Below are positions 1 through 7,339 of a DNA stretch of 7,497 nucleotides, in pieces. A program made the position numbers and the translations under genes. Each line of letters starts with the position of its first letter. Position 1 is the stretch's first letter. The stretch comes from an uncultured Phascolarctobacterium sp. (GTDB lineage: Bacteria; Bacillota; Negativicutes; Acidaminococcales; Acidaminococcaceae), in the NCBI GenBank assembly GCA_905207485.1, contig CAJLLL010000063.1:1-7497 (forward strand), given 5' to 3'. The notes under the pieces were generated by a model. The model did not search any database. It had not been told where the DNA came from and worked only from the letters and a program-made list of their open reading frames with translations.

Positions 1-1473
1 GGCAATATCGGCGGCGGCGGTTTTGCCATCATCCACATGGCAGACGGCACAGATGCCGCTCTTGATTTCCGCGAAAAAGCTCCGCTTGCCGCAACGCGCG
101 ACATGTACCTTGACGAAAACGGCGATGTAATTCCTGATGCCAGCTATGTAGGCTACAAAGCAGTGGGCGTGCCCGGCACGGTAGCAGGCATGAGCGCCAT
201 GCTTGACAAATACGGCACCATGCCGCTGAACGAGCTTATTATGCCAGCCGTTAAACTTGCCGAAAAAGGCTTTATAATTAACCACCACGAAGAAATGACC
301 ATGCTTGAGGCCAACCCTGTTTTCAACCAGTTTGCCGGCAGCCGCAAATACTTTTTAAAACCGGACGGCTCCCGCTATGTTGAAGGCGACCTGTTTGTAC
401 AGAAAGATTTGGGCAAAACCCTGCGCACCATCGCCAAAGAAGGCCCGGACGCATTTTATAAAGGCAAAATTGCCGATTTGATTGCCGTAGACATGGCTAA
501 AAACGGCGGCCTTATTACCAAAGAAGATTTGGCACAGTATAATGCTGTATGGCGCGAACCCGTAAAAGGCACCTACCGCGGCTATGACATTATTTCCATG
601 TGCCCGCCCAGCTCCGGCGGCATTCATGTAATCCAGATTCTCAACATTATGGAAAATGCCGACGTTAAAAGCATGGGCGCAGGCTCTGCGGATAAAATTC
701 ACCTGATGGCAGAAGCTATGCGTTATGCTTACGCCGACCGCAGCGAATACCTGGGCGACCCGGATTTTGTTGAAATGCCTACCGAAAAACTTTTGAGCAA
801 AGAATATGCAGCCCGCATTTACAGCAAAATCCTGCCGGACAAAGCAACTCCCAGCAGTGAAGTTAAACCCGGCATGCTGTTTGGCGAACCTACCCACACC
901 ACTCATTATTCCGTTGTAGATAAAGACGGAAATGCCGTTTCCGTAACCTATACGCTGAACAACTATTACGGCTGCGGCGCTGCTGTTGACGGCGCAGGCT
1001 TTTTGTTAAATGACGAAATGGACGATTTTTCCATTAAAGCAGGCGTGCCCAACTCCTTCGGGCTTGTAGGCAATGATGCTAACGCCATTGAACCGCAAAA
1101 ACGCCCGCTCAGCTCCATGTCGCCGACCATTGTTACCAAAGACGGCAAACTGTTCATGGTTGTCGGCAGCCCCGGCGGCTCCCGCATCATCACCACGGTA
1201 ACGCAGATTATCTCCAACGTTATCGACCACGGCATGAACATCAGCGAAGCTGTAAGCTATCCTCGTATTCATATGCAATGGCTGCCCGATGAACTGCGCA
1301 TTGAAAAATACGGGCTTTCTCCGGATACCGAAGCAAAACTTAAAAACATGGGCTACAACCTTTCCACACAGGAATACATGGGCGATGCCAACTGCATCAT
1401 GGTAGATAACGAACATCATATTTTCTACGGTGCGCATGACCCCAGAAGCCAGATTGACTACAGCGCAATCTAA
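1..1473 (+). CDS. ggt: Gamma-glutamyltransferase (glutathione hydrolase), 5' end outside the window
   Basis: The frame is open from base 1, so the visible 490 codons are the C-terminal part of the protein; about 90 residues, including any signal peptide, lie to the left. Family knowledge: GGT is an N-terminal nucleophile hydrolase, periplasmic in Gram-negative bacteria, that cleaves or transfers the gamma-glutamyl group of glutathione and then splits itself into large and small subunits. Seen here: GNIGGGGF at codons 1-8, DFRE with the substrate-binding Arg at codon 24, PPSSGG, YADRSEYLGDPDF, and the self-cleavage motif TTHYSVVD whose first Thr (codon 300, bases 898-900) is the catalytic nucleophile. 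After it come NDEMDDFS, RPLSSMSPT and GSPGGSRI, all expected in the small subunit (about 191 residues, normal length). The segment after DDFS keeps the lid-loop stretch typical of E. coli-type enzymes and missing from Bacillus GGT. The gene converges on the pcrA-ligA operon and ends at a strong terminator. Confidence 0.96.
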   Translation, partial: GNIGGGGFAIIHMADGTDAALDFREKAPLAATRDMYLDENGDVIPDASYVGYKAVGVPGTVAGMSAMLDKYGTMPLNELIMPAVKLAEKGFIINHHEEMTMLEANPVFNQFAGSRKYFLKPDGSRYVEGDLFVQKDLGKTLRTIAKEGPDAFYKGKIADLIAVDMAKNGGLITKEDLAQYNAVWREPVKGTYRGYDIISMCPPSSGGIHVIQILNIMENADVKSMGAGSADKIHLMAEAMRYAYADRSEYLGDPDFVEMPTEKLLSKEYAARIYSKILPDKATPSSEVKPGMLFGEPTHTTHYSVVDKDGNAVSVTYTLNNYYGCGAAVDGAGFLLNDEMDDFSIKAGVPNSFGLVGNDANAIEPQKRPLSSMSPTIVTKDGKLFMVVGSPGGSRIITTVTQIISNVIDHGMNISEAVSYPRIHMQWLPDELRIEKYGLSPDTEAKLKNMGYNLSTQEYMGDANCIMVDNEHHIFYGAHDPRSQIDYSAI

Positions 1474-1485
1474 ATAAAAAAACAT

Positions 1486-1522
1486 AAAAAAATAAACCGG
1501 CATTAAGCCGGTTTATTTTTTT
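1486..1522. terminator. Bidirectional Rho-independent terminator between convergent genes
   Basis: A perfect 16-bp inverted repeat (1486-1501 with 1507-1522) surrounds a 5-base ATTAA loop. The core is AAACCGGC/GCCGGTTT, flanked by seven A on the left and seven T on the right, so either strand gives a GC-rich stem followed by a U run. It starts 12 bases after the ggt stop and ends one base before the stop of the minus-strand gene, so it should end both transcripts. Confidence 0.93.
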
Positions 1523-1523
1523 G

Positions 1524-2207
1524 TTAATCAAAAGATGTCAAAAAGTTTTCCATGCAGTCTTCAACGCCGCGTTTGACGGCCTTTGCACGGCTTGGTTCGC
1601 CAATGCGCCAAAAATTGATGGAGCTTGAAGAACCTATGCCTTCAATGTTCTGATTATATAAAAAGCTTTCATTATTAACATCGGCGCATTTAAGTTTCAT
1701 TGTAACTACTGCGCTGTAAGTCTGCGTACCAACTATAACCATAAAGCCGGTTTCATTTTCCCTTACCGGCAAAAGGCTTATAAATAATACTCTGTCTGCG
1801 CCGCAGGCTTTGCCGACAGCAACCATTTCTTCAAGCGTAGGCGCTTCGGCGTTTTCAAACGGATGTGCCAGTATCGCTTTTTGCAGCTCGTTATTGCCTA
1901 CAATTTTAGTAGGGCTGCTTTTTTTGCCGGGATATTTTTTCTCCAACGCTTCCTTAACGGCGTTCACCGCCATTTCACGGCTGCGCCCTTCCAGTCCAGA
2001 AACATCCACATACGGCAGCACTGCCACCGTATAATTTTCCTTACTTTCTGTAAGCTCAGCATCCGTTTTAGTAAAATGCGTTTCGCCCGTATCGGCAACA
2101 CCCATATTAATAGCGTCAATACTGCTTACTTCTTCTTTAGCAAGCGCCGTACCTGCCATGCACAGTACCATTGCCAGCACCGCCATAAATTTATACAGCT
2201 TTTTCAT
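1524..2207 (-). CDS. Exported protein of unknown function, possibly CsgG/LpoB-like fold
   Basis: I do not recognise this 227-residue protein as a named family. The N-terminus is a clear signal peptide: positive MKKLYK, a hydrophobic stretch to about residue 20, then a likely signal peptidase I cut after ALA (residue 23). No proper lipobox surrounds the Cys at residue 17, so a soluble periplasmic protein is more likely than a lipoprotein. The mature part has a strand VAVLPYVDVSG, a helix around SREMAVNAVKEALEKKY, then KIVGNNELQKAI, a helix-strand unit ending GADRVLFISLLPV, and a beta segment with MKLKCADVNNES. That order (VAVLP strand, helix, xGADxVL, strand with a D-V pair) recalls the CsgG/LpoB/GNA1162-type envelope proteins; this is an inference at fold level only. 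The ATG at 2207 follows AGGCAGGTG, a usable ribosome site, 12 bases after the ligA stop, so it is probably the last gene of the pcrA-ligA operon. Confidence 0.82.
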   Translation of the reverse strand: MKKLYKFMAVLAMVLCMAGTALAKEEVSSIDAINMGVADTGETHFTKTDAELTESKENYTVAVLPYVDVSGLEGRSREMAVNAVKEALEKKYPGKKSSPTKIVGNNELQKAILAHPFENAEAPTLEEMVAVGKACGADRVLFISLLPVRENETGFMVIVGTQTYSAVVTMKLKCADVNNESFLYNQNIEGIGSSSSINFWRIGEPSRAKAVKRGVEDCMENFLTSFD

Positions 2208-2219
2208 AACGCACCTGCC

Positions 2220-4308
2220 TTAAAACAAACTTTGCTCTGCACTTGCAGCAGAGTTTTCACTTTCAGCGGCTTCATCCTTATCTGCCGTACTGCCATGCTC
2301 ACCCAACAGCCGTAAGAATTCCGCTTCATCGATAACGGTTACACCAAGCTGCTGCGCTTTAGTAAGCTTGCTGCCGGCTTCTGCACCGGCTACAACGTAA
2401 TCCGTTTTTTTGCTAACGCTGCCGGTAACTTTTGCGCCAGCCTGCTGCGCCATGGTCTGCGCCGTAGCGCGGTCGAGCGTAGGCATGGTGCCGGTAAACA
2501 CCATGGTTTTGCCGTAAAAAGGATGCGCAGTATCAAGCTCTGCCGCTTCCATCTGCATGTTTACGCCCAGGTCCTTCAGTCGTTCAATTAAATCTATATT
2601 GCCGGGAACAGAAAAATACGTTACCACGCTTTCGGCAATCTTCGGGCCAATATCTTCAATAGCGGCAATTTCATCTGCCTCTGCTGCCATCAGTTTTTCC
2701 ATACTGCCAAAATGCAGCGCCAAAAGCCTTGCTACTTTTGCGCCCACATGGCGGATACCAAGAGCAAACAGCAGCCTGTCTAAATTCTGCTTTTTGCTTT
2801 CGGCAATGGCGTTCAAAAGATTATCTGCCGATTTGTCACCCATACGCTCTAACGCCGTAAGCTGCGGTTTGACAAGCAGGTATAAATCAGCCGGGTCGCT
2901 GATAAGACCGTTGTCCAAAAGCTGGTTAATTACGGCAGGGCCGCAGCCGTCAATATCCATTGCTCCTTTAGAAGCAAAATGGATTAAGCCCTCGCGTCCC
3001 AAAGCCGGACAATGCGGATTGGTGCAGCGTATTGCAGCTTCACCATTCAGGCGTTCTGTTTTCCAGCCGCACTCCGGGCATTCCGTTGGCATAAAGTATT
3101 CTTCTTCCACACCGGTGCGTTTTTCCTTAACAACGTGCAGCACTTCCGGTATAATTTCACCGGCTTTATTAATAACAACGGTATCGCCGATACGTATATC
3201 CTTGCTGCGGATAAAATCTTCATTATGCAGCGTAGCTCGGCTGATGGTGCTGCCGGAAAGTTTTACCGGTGTCAGTACTGCCGTAGGCGTAAGCACGCCA
3301 GTGCGCCCAACCTGAATGATAATATCTTCCAGTTTTGTTTCTGCCTGTTCCGGCGGAAATTTAAACGCAATGGCCCAGCGAGGGTCTTTGCCGGTTGCTC
3401 CCAAAATATTTTGCTGGTATACAGCGTTAACCTTAATTACAGCACCGTCCGTATCATAAGCAAGGCTTGGGCGTGTAGCCGAAAATTCCTTTATTTTGGC
3501 AATAGCTTCCTTAATATTATTAACAACGCAGTAGCCTTCGCTTACCTTAAAACCGTAATCATGCAGCATGGCAAGCGACGCGGAATGTTTATCCTTATGC
3601 CCTGCGCCTACACCGTAAGCAAAAAAACTAAGCTGGCGACCTGCCGATGCGCGGGTTTTTCTGCCTGAGCGAGCCCGCCGCCGCGTTGCGCGGATTGGCA
3701 AATTCGTTCTCCCCTGCTTCGCTGCGCTGTTCGTTCAATTTCATAAAAGCATGGCGCGGCATATAAACTTCACCGCGCACATCTAATAGTTCCGGCACTT
3801 CTTCGCCGTCTTTTACATTTAAAGTAAGCGGAATGGTGCGGATTGTGCGTACATTAGCCGTTACGTTTTCGCCTACTTCGCCGTCGCCGCGCGTTGCCGC
3901 ACGCACAAGGCGGCCGTTTTCGTAAATAAGGCTGCAGGCAAGTCCGTCAATCTTAGGTTCAAATACATATTCTACAGTGCTGCCCTCCGGCAAGCCGCTC
4001 TTTACGCGCGCGTCAAACGCTTCCAGTTCTTCATCGCTGAAAGCATTGCCAAGGCTCAAAAGCGGCGTCATATGGCGCACCTGCGTAAACTCGGGGCTTC
4101 CCTTGCCGCCAACCCTGCGCGTCGGGGAATCCGGCGGCACGTCATCCGGATATTTGGCTTCTATCTCCTGCAACCGGCGCATTAAAGCATCATATTCGGC
4201 ATCGGTAATTTCCGGCGCATCCATTACATAATACAAAAACTCATGATGACGTATTTCGCTGCGCAGTTTCTGCGCTTCGTTCAAGGCTTCCGCACGCTCT
4301 AAATCCAT
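2220..4308 (-). pseudogene. ligA: NAD-dependent DNA ligase LigA, interrupted by a frameshift near 3645
   Basis: LigA seals nicks using NAD+ and is normally essential for replication and repair. The N-terminal piece (221 residues in family register) has the NMN-binding Ia region (YYVMDAPEITDAEYD), the adenylated Lys in the KIDG motif (Lys119) and NPRNAAAGSLRQ. The C-terminal piece resumes at GRQLSFFAYGVG and contains DGAVIKV and RWAIAFKFP of the adenylation domain, the OB fold, a four-Cys zinc finger (about residues 411, 414, 429, 434), helix-hairpin-helix repeats and a BRCT domain near the end. Restored length would be about 696 residues, close to the family. The two pieces lie in different frames that overlap at 3628-3701; the first frame stops at 3628-3630. 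I place the start at the ATG at 4308, five bases after a GGAGGG site. An in-frame GTG at 4320 is open too, but it forms part of that ribosome site. The gene begins 15 bases after the pcrA stop. Whether the lesion is real or a sequence error is open. Confidence 0.93.
3628..3701 (-). other. Frameshift zone in ligA
   Basis: Both ligA frames are open only across this overlap. Reading the minus strand, the upstream frame gives RQKNPRI and then leaves the family pattern (GRSPA, stop). The downstream frame fits from AGRQLSFF onward. The family pattern between RQ and L(S/T)FF is ten residues of the type DPRITAKRP. Two missing bases just after the ATC codon (3648-3646) would restore KNPRITAGRQ at exactly the right length. 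A single extra base would also restore the frame but leaves one residue too few. A run of five A (3656-3660) and a small GC hairpin (3681-3693) lie just upstream in transcript direction. Confidence 0.85.
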
Positions 4309-4323
4309 AATGCCCTCCACTAA
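4309..4323 (-). promoter_or_regulatory. pcrA-ligA junction with ribosome binding site that fixes the ligA start
   Basis: The 15 bases between the pcrA stop and the ligA ATG read GTGGAGGGCATT at the ligA end. GGAGGG lies five bases before the ATG at 4308, the ideal spacing. The in-frame GTG at 4320 overlaps this site and has no ribosome site of its own at proper distance. There is no room for a terminator or promoter, so the two genes are co-transcribed. Confidence 0.8.
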
Positions 4324-6540
4324 TTACAATTTTTTGAGCACAGCATATTTGGTCAGCAGGCTGCGCACACCGGCACCGGCAAAAGCTACTTTTACTTCCT
4401 GCCCGTCATCACAGTCCTTAACGCTTACAACCATGCCGTTGCCCCATTTGCTGTGGTTTACTTTATCGCCAACGCTAAAACGCGTACCGGTTCCGGCACC
4501 TGCCGGAGTTTTATTAGCCTGCACAAAACTGCGCGGGTTAAAAGTATTGCACCAGTTGCTGCGTTTTTCGCTTACCTGTTTAAAATTCTCCAACGCAGTG
4601 GGACGTTCCTGCCTTTTTACAGTTTTAACCAGTTTTGCAGGAATTTCCTGTAAAAAGCGTGATGGCGGATATGTTACCGTATTGCCAAAAATGGTACGCA
4701 TTTTGGCGCTGCTTAAAAACAGTTTTTCTTTGGCACGCGTAATGCCAACATAGCACAGGCGGCGTTCTTCTTCAATCTCCGTTTCATCCATCAGCGTCCG
4801 CGCATGCGGAAACAAGCCTTCCTCCATGCCTGCCAAAAATACTATCGGAAACTCCAAACCTTTGGAAGAATGCAGCGTCATTAAAGTAATGGCATCTTCT
4901 CCCATTTCCGCATCATCAATATCAGATACCAAGGCTACATGTGCAAGGAAATTCTCCAAATTATTTTCGTCATCACCCTGCGCAAATTCCTGCGCAACGG
5001 AAATCAATTCATGCAGGTTATCTATACGGCTTTGGGACTGCGGCGTGCGTTCATTCTCCAGTTCTTCAAGATAGCCGGTATCAGTCAGCACACGGTTTAT
5101 TACTTCTTCCACCGGAGCTTCTGCCGCAAGGTTCATCAGTTCAAAAATAATGCCTGCCAAATCATCAAGCTTGCTTACAAAACGGCTGCCCAAACCTTCA
5201 ATTTCCGCTGCATTGCTTACGGCATCAAACAAACCTATATTATTGGCATTGGCATAAGCCTGTATTTTTGCCAGTGAAGCATCGCCGATACCGCGCTTGG
5301 GCACATTAATAATGCGCAGAAGGCTCAGCGAATCTGCCGGATTAAAAATTACGCGCAGATATGCAATAATATCTTTAATTTCTTTGCGCTCATAAAATTT
5401 CAAACCGCCTACCATATTATAGCTGACGCCGCTTTTAATCAGCATTTCTTCAAATATGCGGCTTTGCGTATTTGTACGGTACAGCACTGCCATATCGCCC
5501 AGTTTTTTGTTTTCTGTGCGCTGCAAATTCTGAAGCTGTTCTATTACAAAGCGGGCTTCATCACGTTCGTCAGCAGCCTGAAAATAAATAATTTCAGCGC
5601 CGTTTTTATTATCAGTCCATAAATTTTTTGGCTTACGGCCTGTATTATTTTCAATCACCGCATTGGCAGCATCCAAAATAACCTGCGTACTGCGGTAATT
5701 CTGTTCCAGCTTAATTACCTTGGCATCCGGGTAATCTTTCTCAAAATCAAGGATGTTCTGAATATCCGCCCCGCGCCAGCCGTAAATACTCTGGTCAGCA
5801 TCTCCTACAACGCAGATATTGCGGTGCTTTGCTGCCAGCAGTTTTGTTAAAAGATACTGCGCATGGTTAGTATCCTGATACTCGTCTACCAAAAGATAAT
5901 CGAAACGCTTCTGATATTTTTCGCGCACTTCTTTGTTTTCCTGCAATAATTTAATGGAAAGCATTAAAAGGTCGTCAAAATCAAGCGCATTATTTAACTG
6001 TAATTTTTCCTGGTAACGGGCATACACTTCCGCTACCTTCTGCTCGTAAAAATCACCGGCTTCTTTTGCAAAGGCAGCCGCATCAAGCAAAGCATTTTTA
6101 GCGTTGCTGATGCGTGATAAAATGCCGGCAGGCTGAAAACGTTTATCGTCAAGGTTAAGCTCTTTTAAAACCTGTTTTATTAAATTCTGGCTGTCTGCCG
6201 TATCGTAAATAGCAAAATTTCCGCCGTAACCGGGCAGGTTTTCTATCTCCATCCGCAAAAAGCGTGCACAAAAAGCATGAAAGGTAAACAGCCATACATC
6301 TTTGGCCGCTGCGCCGCTCATGTTATTAACACGTTCACGCATCTCTGCGGCAGCTTTGTTGGTAAAAGTAATTGCCAAAATGCGGTAAGGGCGCACGCCT
6401 TTCTGCAAAAGGTTTGCCACACGGCAGGTAAGCACTTTCGTTTTGCCGCTGCCTGCACCTGCCATAATAAGCATTGGTCCTTCGGTATTTAATACAGCTT
6501 CCGCCTGCTGCGGATTAAGCCCATTAGTACAATCAGTCAT
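4324..6540 (-). CDS. pcrA: ATP-dependent DNA helicase PcrA (UvrD/Rep superfamily 1A)
   Basis: This is a 3'-5' DNA helicase acting in repair, replication restart and rolling-circle replication, and in clearing RecA or RNA polymerase from DNA. All superfamily 1 motifs are visible in the 738 residues: QAEAV Q-motif; Walker A GAGSGKT (28-34, Lys33); ITFTNKAAAEMRERV; motif II VDEYQD (Asp219-Glu220); motif III GDADQSIYGWRGAD (246-259); motif IV QNYRST (280-285); motif V TLHSSKGLEFPIVFLAGMEE; motif VI EERRLCYVGITRAKE. The last 48 residues (GDKVNHSKWGNGMVVSV onward) are the Tudor-like tail that binds RNA polymerase in Bacillus PcrA. Length is normal and nothing is missing. I choose the ATG at 6540 because GGAGG stands five bases before it; in-frame ATG (6552) and TTG (6555) codons overlap or precede that ribosome site. 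It is the first gene of the operon with ligA and an exported protein, as pcrA and ligA are adjacent in many Firmicutes. Confidence 0.97.
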   Translation of the reverse strand: MTDCTNGLNPQQAEAVLNTEGPMLIMAGAGSGKTKVLTCRVANLLQKGVRPYRILAITFTNKAAAEMRERVNNMSGAAAKDVWLFTFHAFCARFLRMEIENLPGYGGNFAIYDTADSQNLIKQVLKELNLDDKRFQPAGILSRISNAKNALLDAAAFAKEAGDFYEQKVAEVYARYQEKLQLNNALDFDDLLMLSIKLLQENKEVREKYQKRFDYLLVDEYQDTNHAQYLLTKLLAAKHRNICVVGDADQSIYGWRGADIQNILDFEKDYPDAKVIKLEQNYRSTQVILDAANAVIENNTGRKPKNLWTDNKNGAEIIYFQAADERDEARFVIEQLQNLQRTENKKLGDMAVLYRTNTQSRIFEEMLIKSGVSYNMVGGLKFYERKEIKDIIAYLRVIFNPADSLSLLRIINVPKRGIGDASLAKIQAYANANNIGLFDAVSNAAEIEGLGSRFVSKLDDLAGIIFELMNLAAEAPVEEVINRVLTDTGYLEELENERTPQSQSRIDNLHELISVAQEFAQGDDENNLENFLAHVALVSDIDDAEMGEDAITLMTLHSSKGLEFPIVFLAGMEEGLFPHARTLMDETEIEEERRLCYVGITRAKEKLFLSSAKMRTIFGNTVTYPPSRFLQEIPAKLVKTVKRQERPTALENFKQVSEKRSNWCNTFNPRSFVQANKTPAGAGTGTRFSVGDKVNHSKWGNGMVVSVKDCDDGQEVKVAFAGAGVRSLLTKYAVLKKL

Positions 6541-6608
6541 TCTGTCCTCCATCAAACACTAAAACAGTTATATATCATCATCTGCGCAACTTTATTATTA
6601 TTCTATCT

Positions 6609-6618
6609 AACAGCTGTT
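6609..6618. repeat. 10-bp perfect palindrome in the pcrA leader
   Basis: AACAGCTGTT is its own reverse complement and lies about 70 bases upstream of the pcrA start. Its place in a leader could make it a repressor site, but it does not match the Bacillus LexA box (GAAC-N4-GTTC). A palindrome of this length can arise by chance in an AT-rich spacer, so any function is a guess. Confidence 0.3.
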
Positions 6619-6632
6619 TTTCCTGCCTGCTC

Positions 6633-6660
6633 TAAATAAATTCTTAATCTGCTGTGGCAA
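6633..6660 (-). promoter_or_regulatory. Weak candidate promoter for the pcrA operon
   Basis: On the minus strand TTGCCA (6660-6655) and TATTTA (6638-6633) are separated by 16 bases. The -35 is fair and the -10 poor, so this is only the best match I found in the 137 bases between the toxin-antitoxin terminator and pcrA. A promoter is expected somewhere here because that terminator should separate the two transcription units. Confidence 0.2.
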
Positions 6661-6661
6661 C

Positions 6662-6700
6662 AAACAAAATAAAAACAGCACCCTGTTTAATTCAGAGTGC
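6662..6700 (-). terminator. Rho-independent terminator of the toxin-antitoxin operon
   Basis: Read on the minus strand, GCACTCTG and CAGGGTGC pair into an 8-bp stem (6700-6693 with 6685-6678; one G-U pair) around a 7-base loop. A U-rich tail, TGTTTTTATTTTG, follows. On the plus strand the same position is an A-C mismatch and the tail is A-rich, so it works as a minus-strand terminator. It begins six bases past the toxin stop codon. Confidence 0.8.
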
Positions 6701-6706
6701 CTTCGC

Positions 6707-7027
6707 TTACCTGCGCGCAAATATCCCCGGATATTCACTATCTTCATGTGCAATATGATAGATGTAAATTATATTTTCGATTTTTTTACAGATGCAGAGA
6801 TAAGCTCCGCTTCTGTAAAATCTGAAAGACTGGCTTCGTAACGGCTCGTAGCGTATAATGTTTGCGGCCGGATAAAACAGCGCCAATTCTTTTAAATCAC
6901 GCAATATTTTTATGCTTATTTTGCGCGCTTCTTCCTGAGTTATATTACGTCGCCAATAGGCTGTAATATTGTCAAGATCTTCTGCGGCCCGCGGCATAAA
7001 CCTTACAGTTGTATCAGCGCTCAGCAT
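6707..7027 (-). CDS. RelE/ParE-family toxin of a type II toxin-antitoxin module
   Basis: This is a 106-residue basic protein with the RelE/ParE layout. A first strand (TVRFMPRAAEDL) runs into a helical hairpin (DNITAYWRRN, then EEARKISIKILRDLKELALFYP), followed by a beta sheet with FRFYRSGAYLCICKKIENIIYIYHIAHE. The AAEDL turn and the R-x-G-x-Y-x-x-x strand before a hydrophobic strand ending in H are the usual family marks. Members either cleave mRNA at the ribosome (RelE type) or poison gyrase (ParE type); I cannot say which. The antitoxin gene upstream overlaps it by 14 bases, so translation is probably coupled. A GGAG lies only one base before the ATG at 7027, closer than usual. An internal ATG at 6997 would cut into the first strand and is less likely. 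A terminator follows directly. Confidence 0.82.
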   Translation of the reverse strand: MLSADTTVRFMPRAAEDLDNITAYWRRNITQEEARKISIKILRDLKELALFYPAANIIRYEPLRSQSFRFYRSGAYLCICKKIENIIYIYHIAHEDSEYPGIFARR

Positions 7028-7280
7028 ACTCCTTCAGCATAGCTTCCATTTCTTCTATACTAAGGGATGCCGTGCCTTTTAATCGTTTTAACTCGCCTTC
7101 CAAAACAACATTGGCAAGTTTCAGCACCAGTTCCCGCTGCTGAAATGCTTTTATATCCATTACTACAACTTCCGGCGTGCCGTTGCGGGTAATATAAACT
7201 GCATCACCTGTCTTGCGTGCCAAATCGGCAATTCTGTTATAGTCAGTACGCAAACGCGTTGCGGGCTCGATATGAACCAT
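7014..7280 (-). CDS. Phd/YefM-family antitoxin
   Basis: This 88-residue protein precedes the toxin and overlaps its start, the usual antitoxin-first order. The N-terminal half (RTDYNRIADLARKTGDAVYITRNGTPEVVVMDIKAFQQRE) is the Phd/YefM DNA-binding and dimerisation fold: a strand with a following helix, then the hallmark PVxITRNGxPxxVVM-type beta hairpin. The C-terminal half (from about residue 50, with SLSIEEMEAMLKEYAER at the end) is helical and charged, as expected for the part that wraps around and blocks the toxin. Known for the family: the antitoxin, alone or with its toxin, represses its own promoter. Seen here: GGGAGG lies six bases before the ATG at 7280, a much stronger ribosome site than the toxin's, consistent with antitoxin being made in excess. 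A promoter lies 60 bases upstream. Confidence 0.85.
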   Translation of the reverse strand: MVHIEPATRLRTDYNRIADLARKTGDAVYITRNGTPEVVVMDIKAFQQRELVLKLANVVLEGELKRLKGTASLSIEEMEAMLKEYAER

Positions 7281-7339
7281 GCTTTTCCTCCCTTCTAACC
7301 ATCAAATATTTCCTTCCCTGGCGACAGAGAACAGGCAAA

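Noticed and set aside
355..906. Long open frame of 183 codons on the minus strand inside ggt.
   Set aside because: The opposite strand encodes conserved GGT motifs throughout. The antisense product is Phe/Ala-rich with no family resemblance or ribosome site.
1863..2315. Plus-strand open frame of 150 codons across the exported-protein gene and the ligA 3' end.
   Set aside because: It is antisense to two genes with clear coding signal and ribosome sites, and its translation resembles no protein family.
2557..3315. Long open frame of 252 codons on the plus strand inside ligA.
   Set aside because: It is antisense to the conserved LigA domains, has Ser/Arg/Leu-rich low-quality composition, no ribosome site and no recognisable domain. 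It is a frame shadow.
3640..3701. Programmed ribosomal frameshift in ligA.
   Set aside because: There is no slippery heptamer, no stimulatory structure at the right distance downstream, and a simple one-base shift leaves the family motif one residue short. A 2-base loss fits better.
4309..4320. GTG at 4320 as an alternative ligA start, adding four residues.
   Set aside because: The GTG is part of the GGAGGG ribosome site for the ATG at 4308, and LigA homologues typically begin close to that Met.
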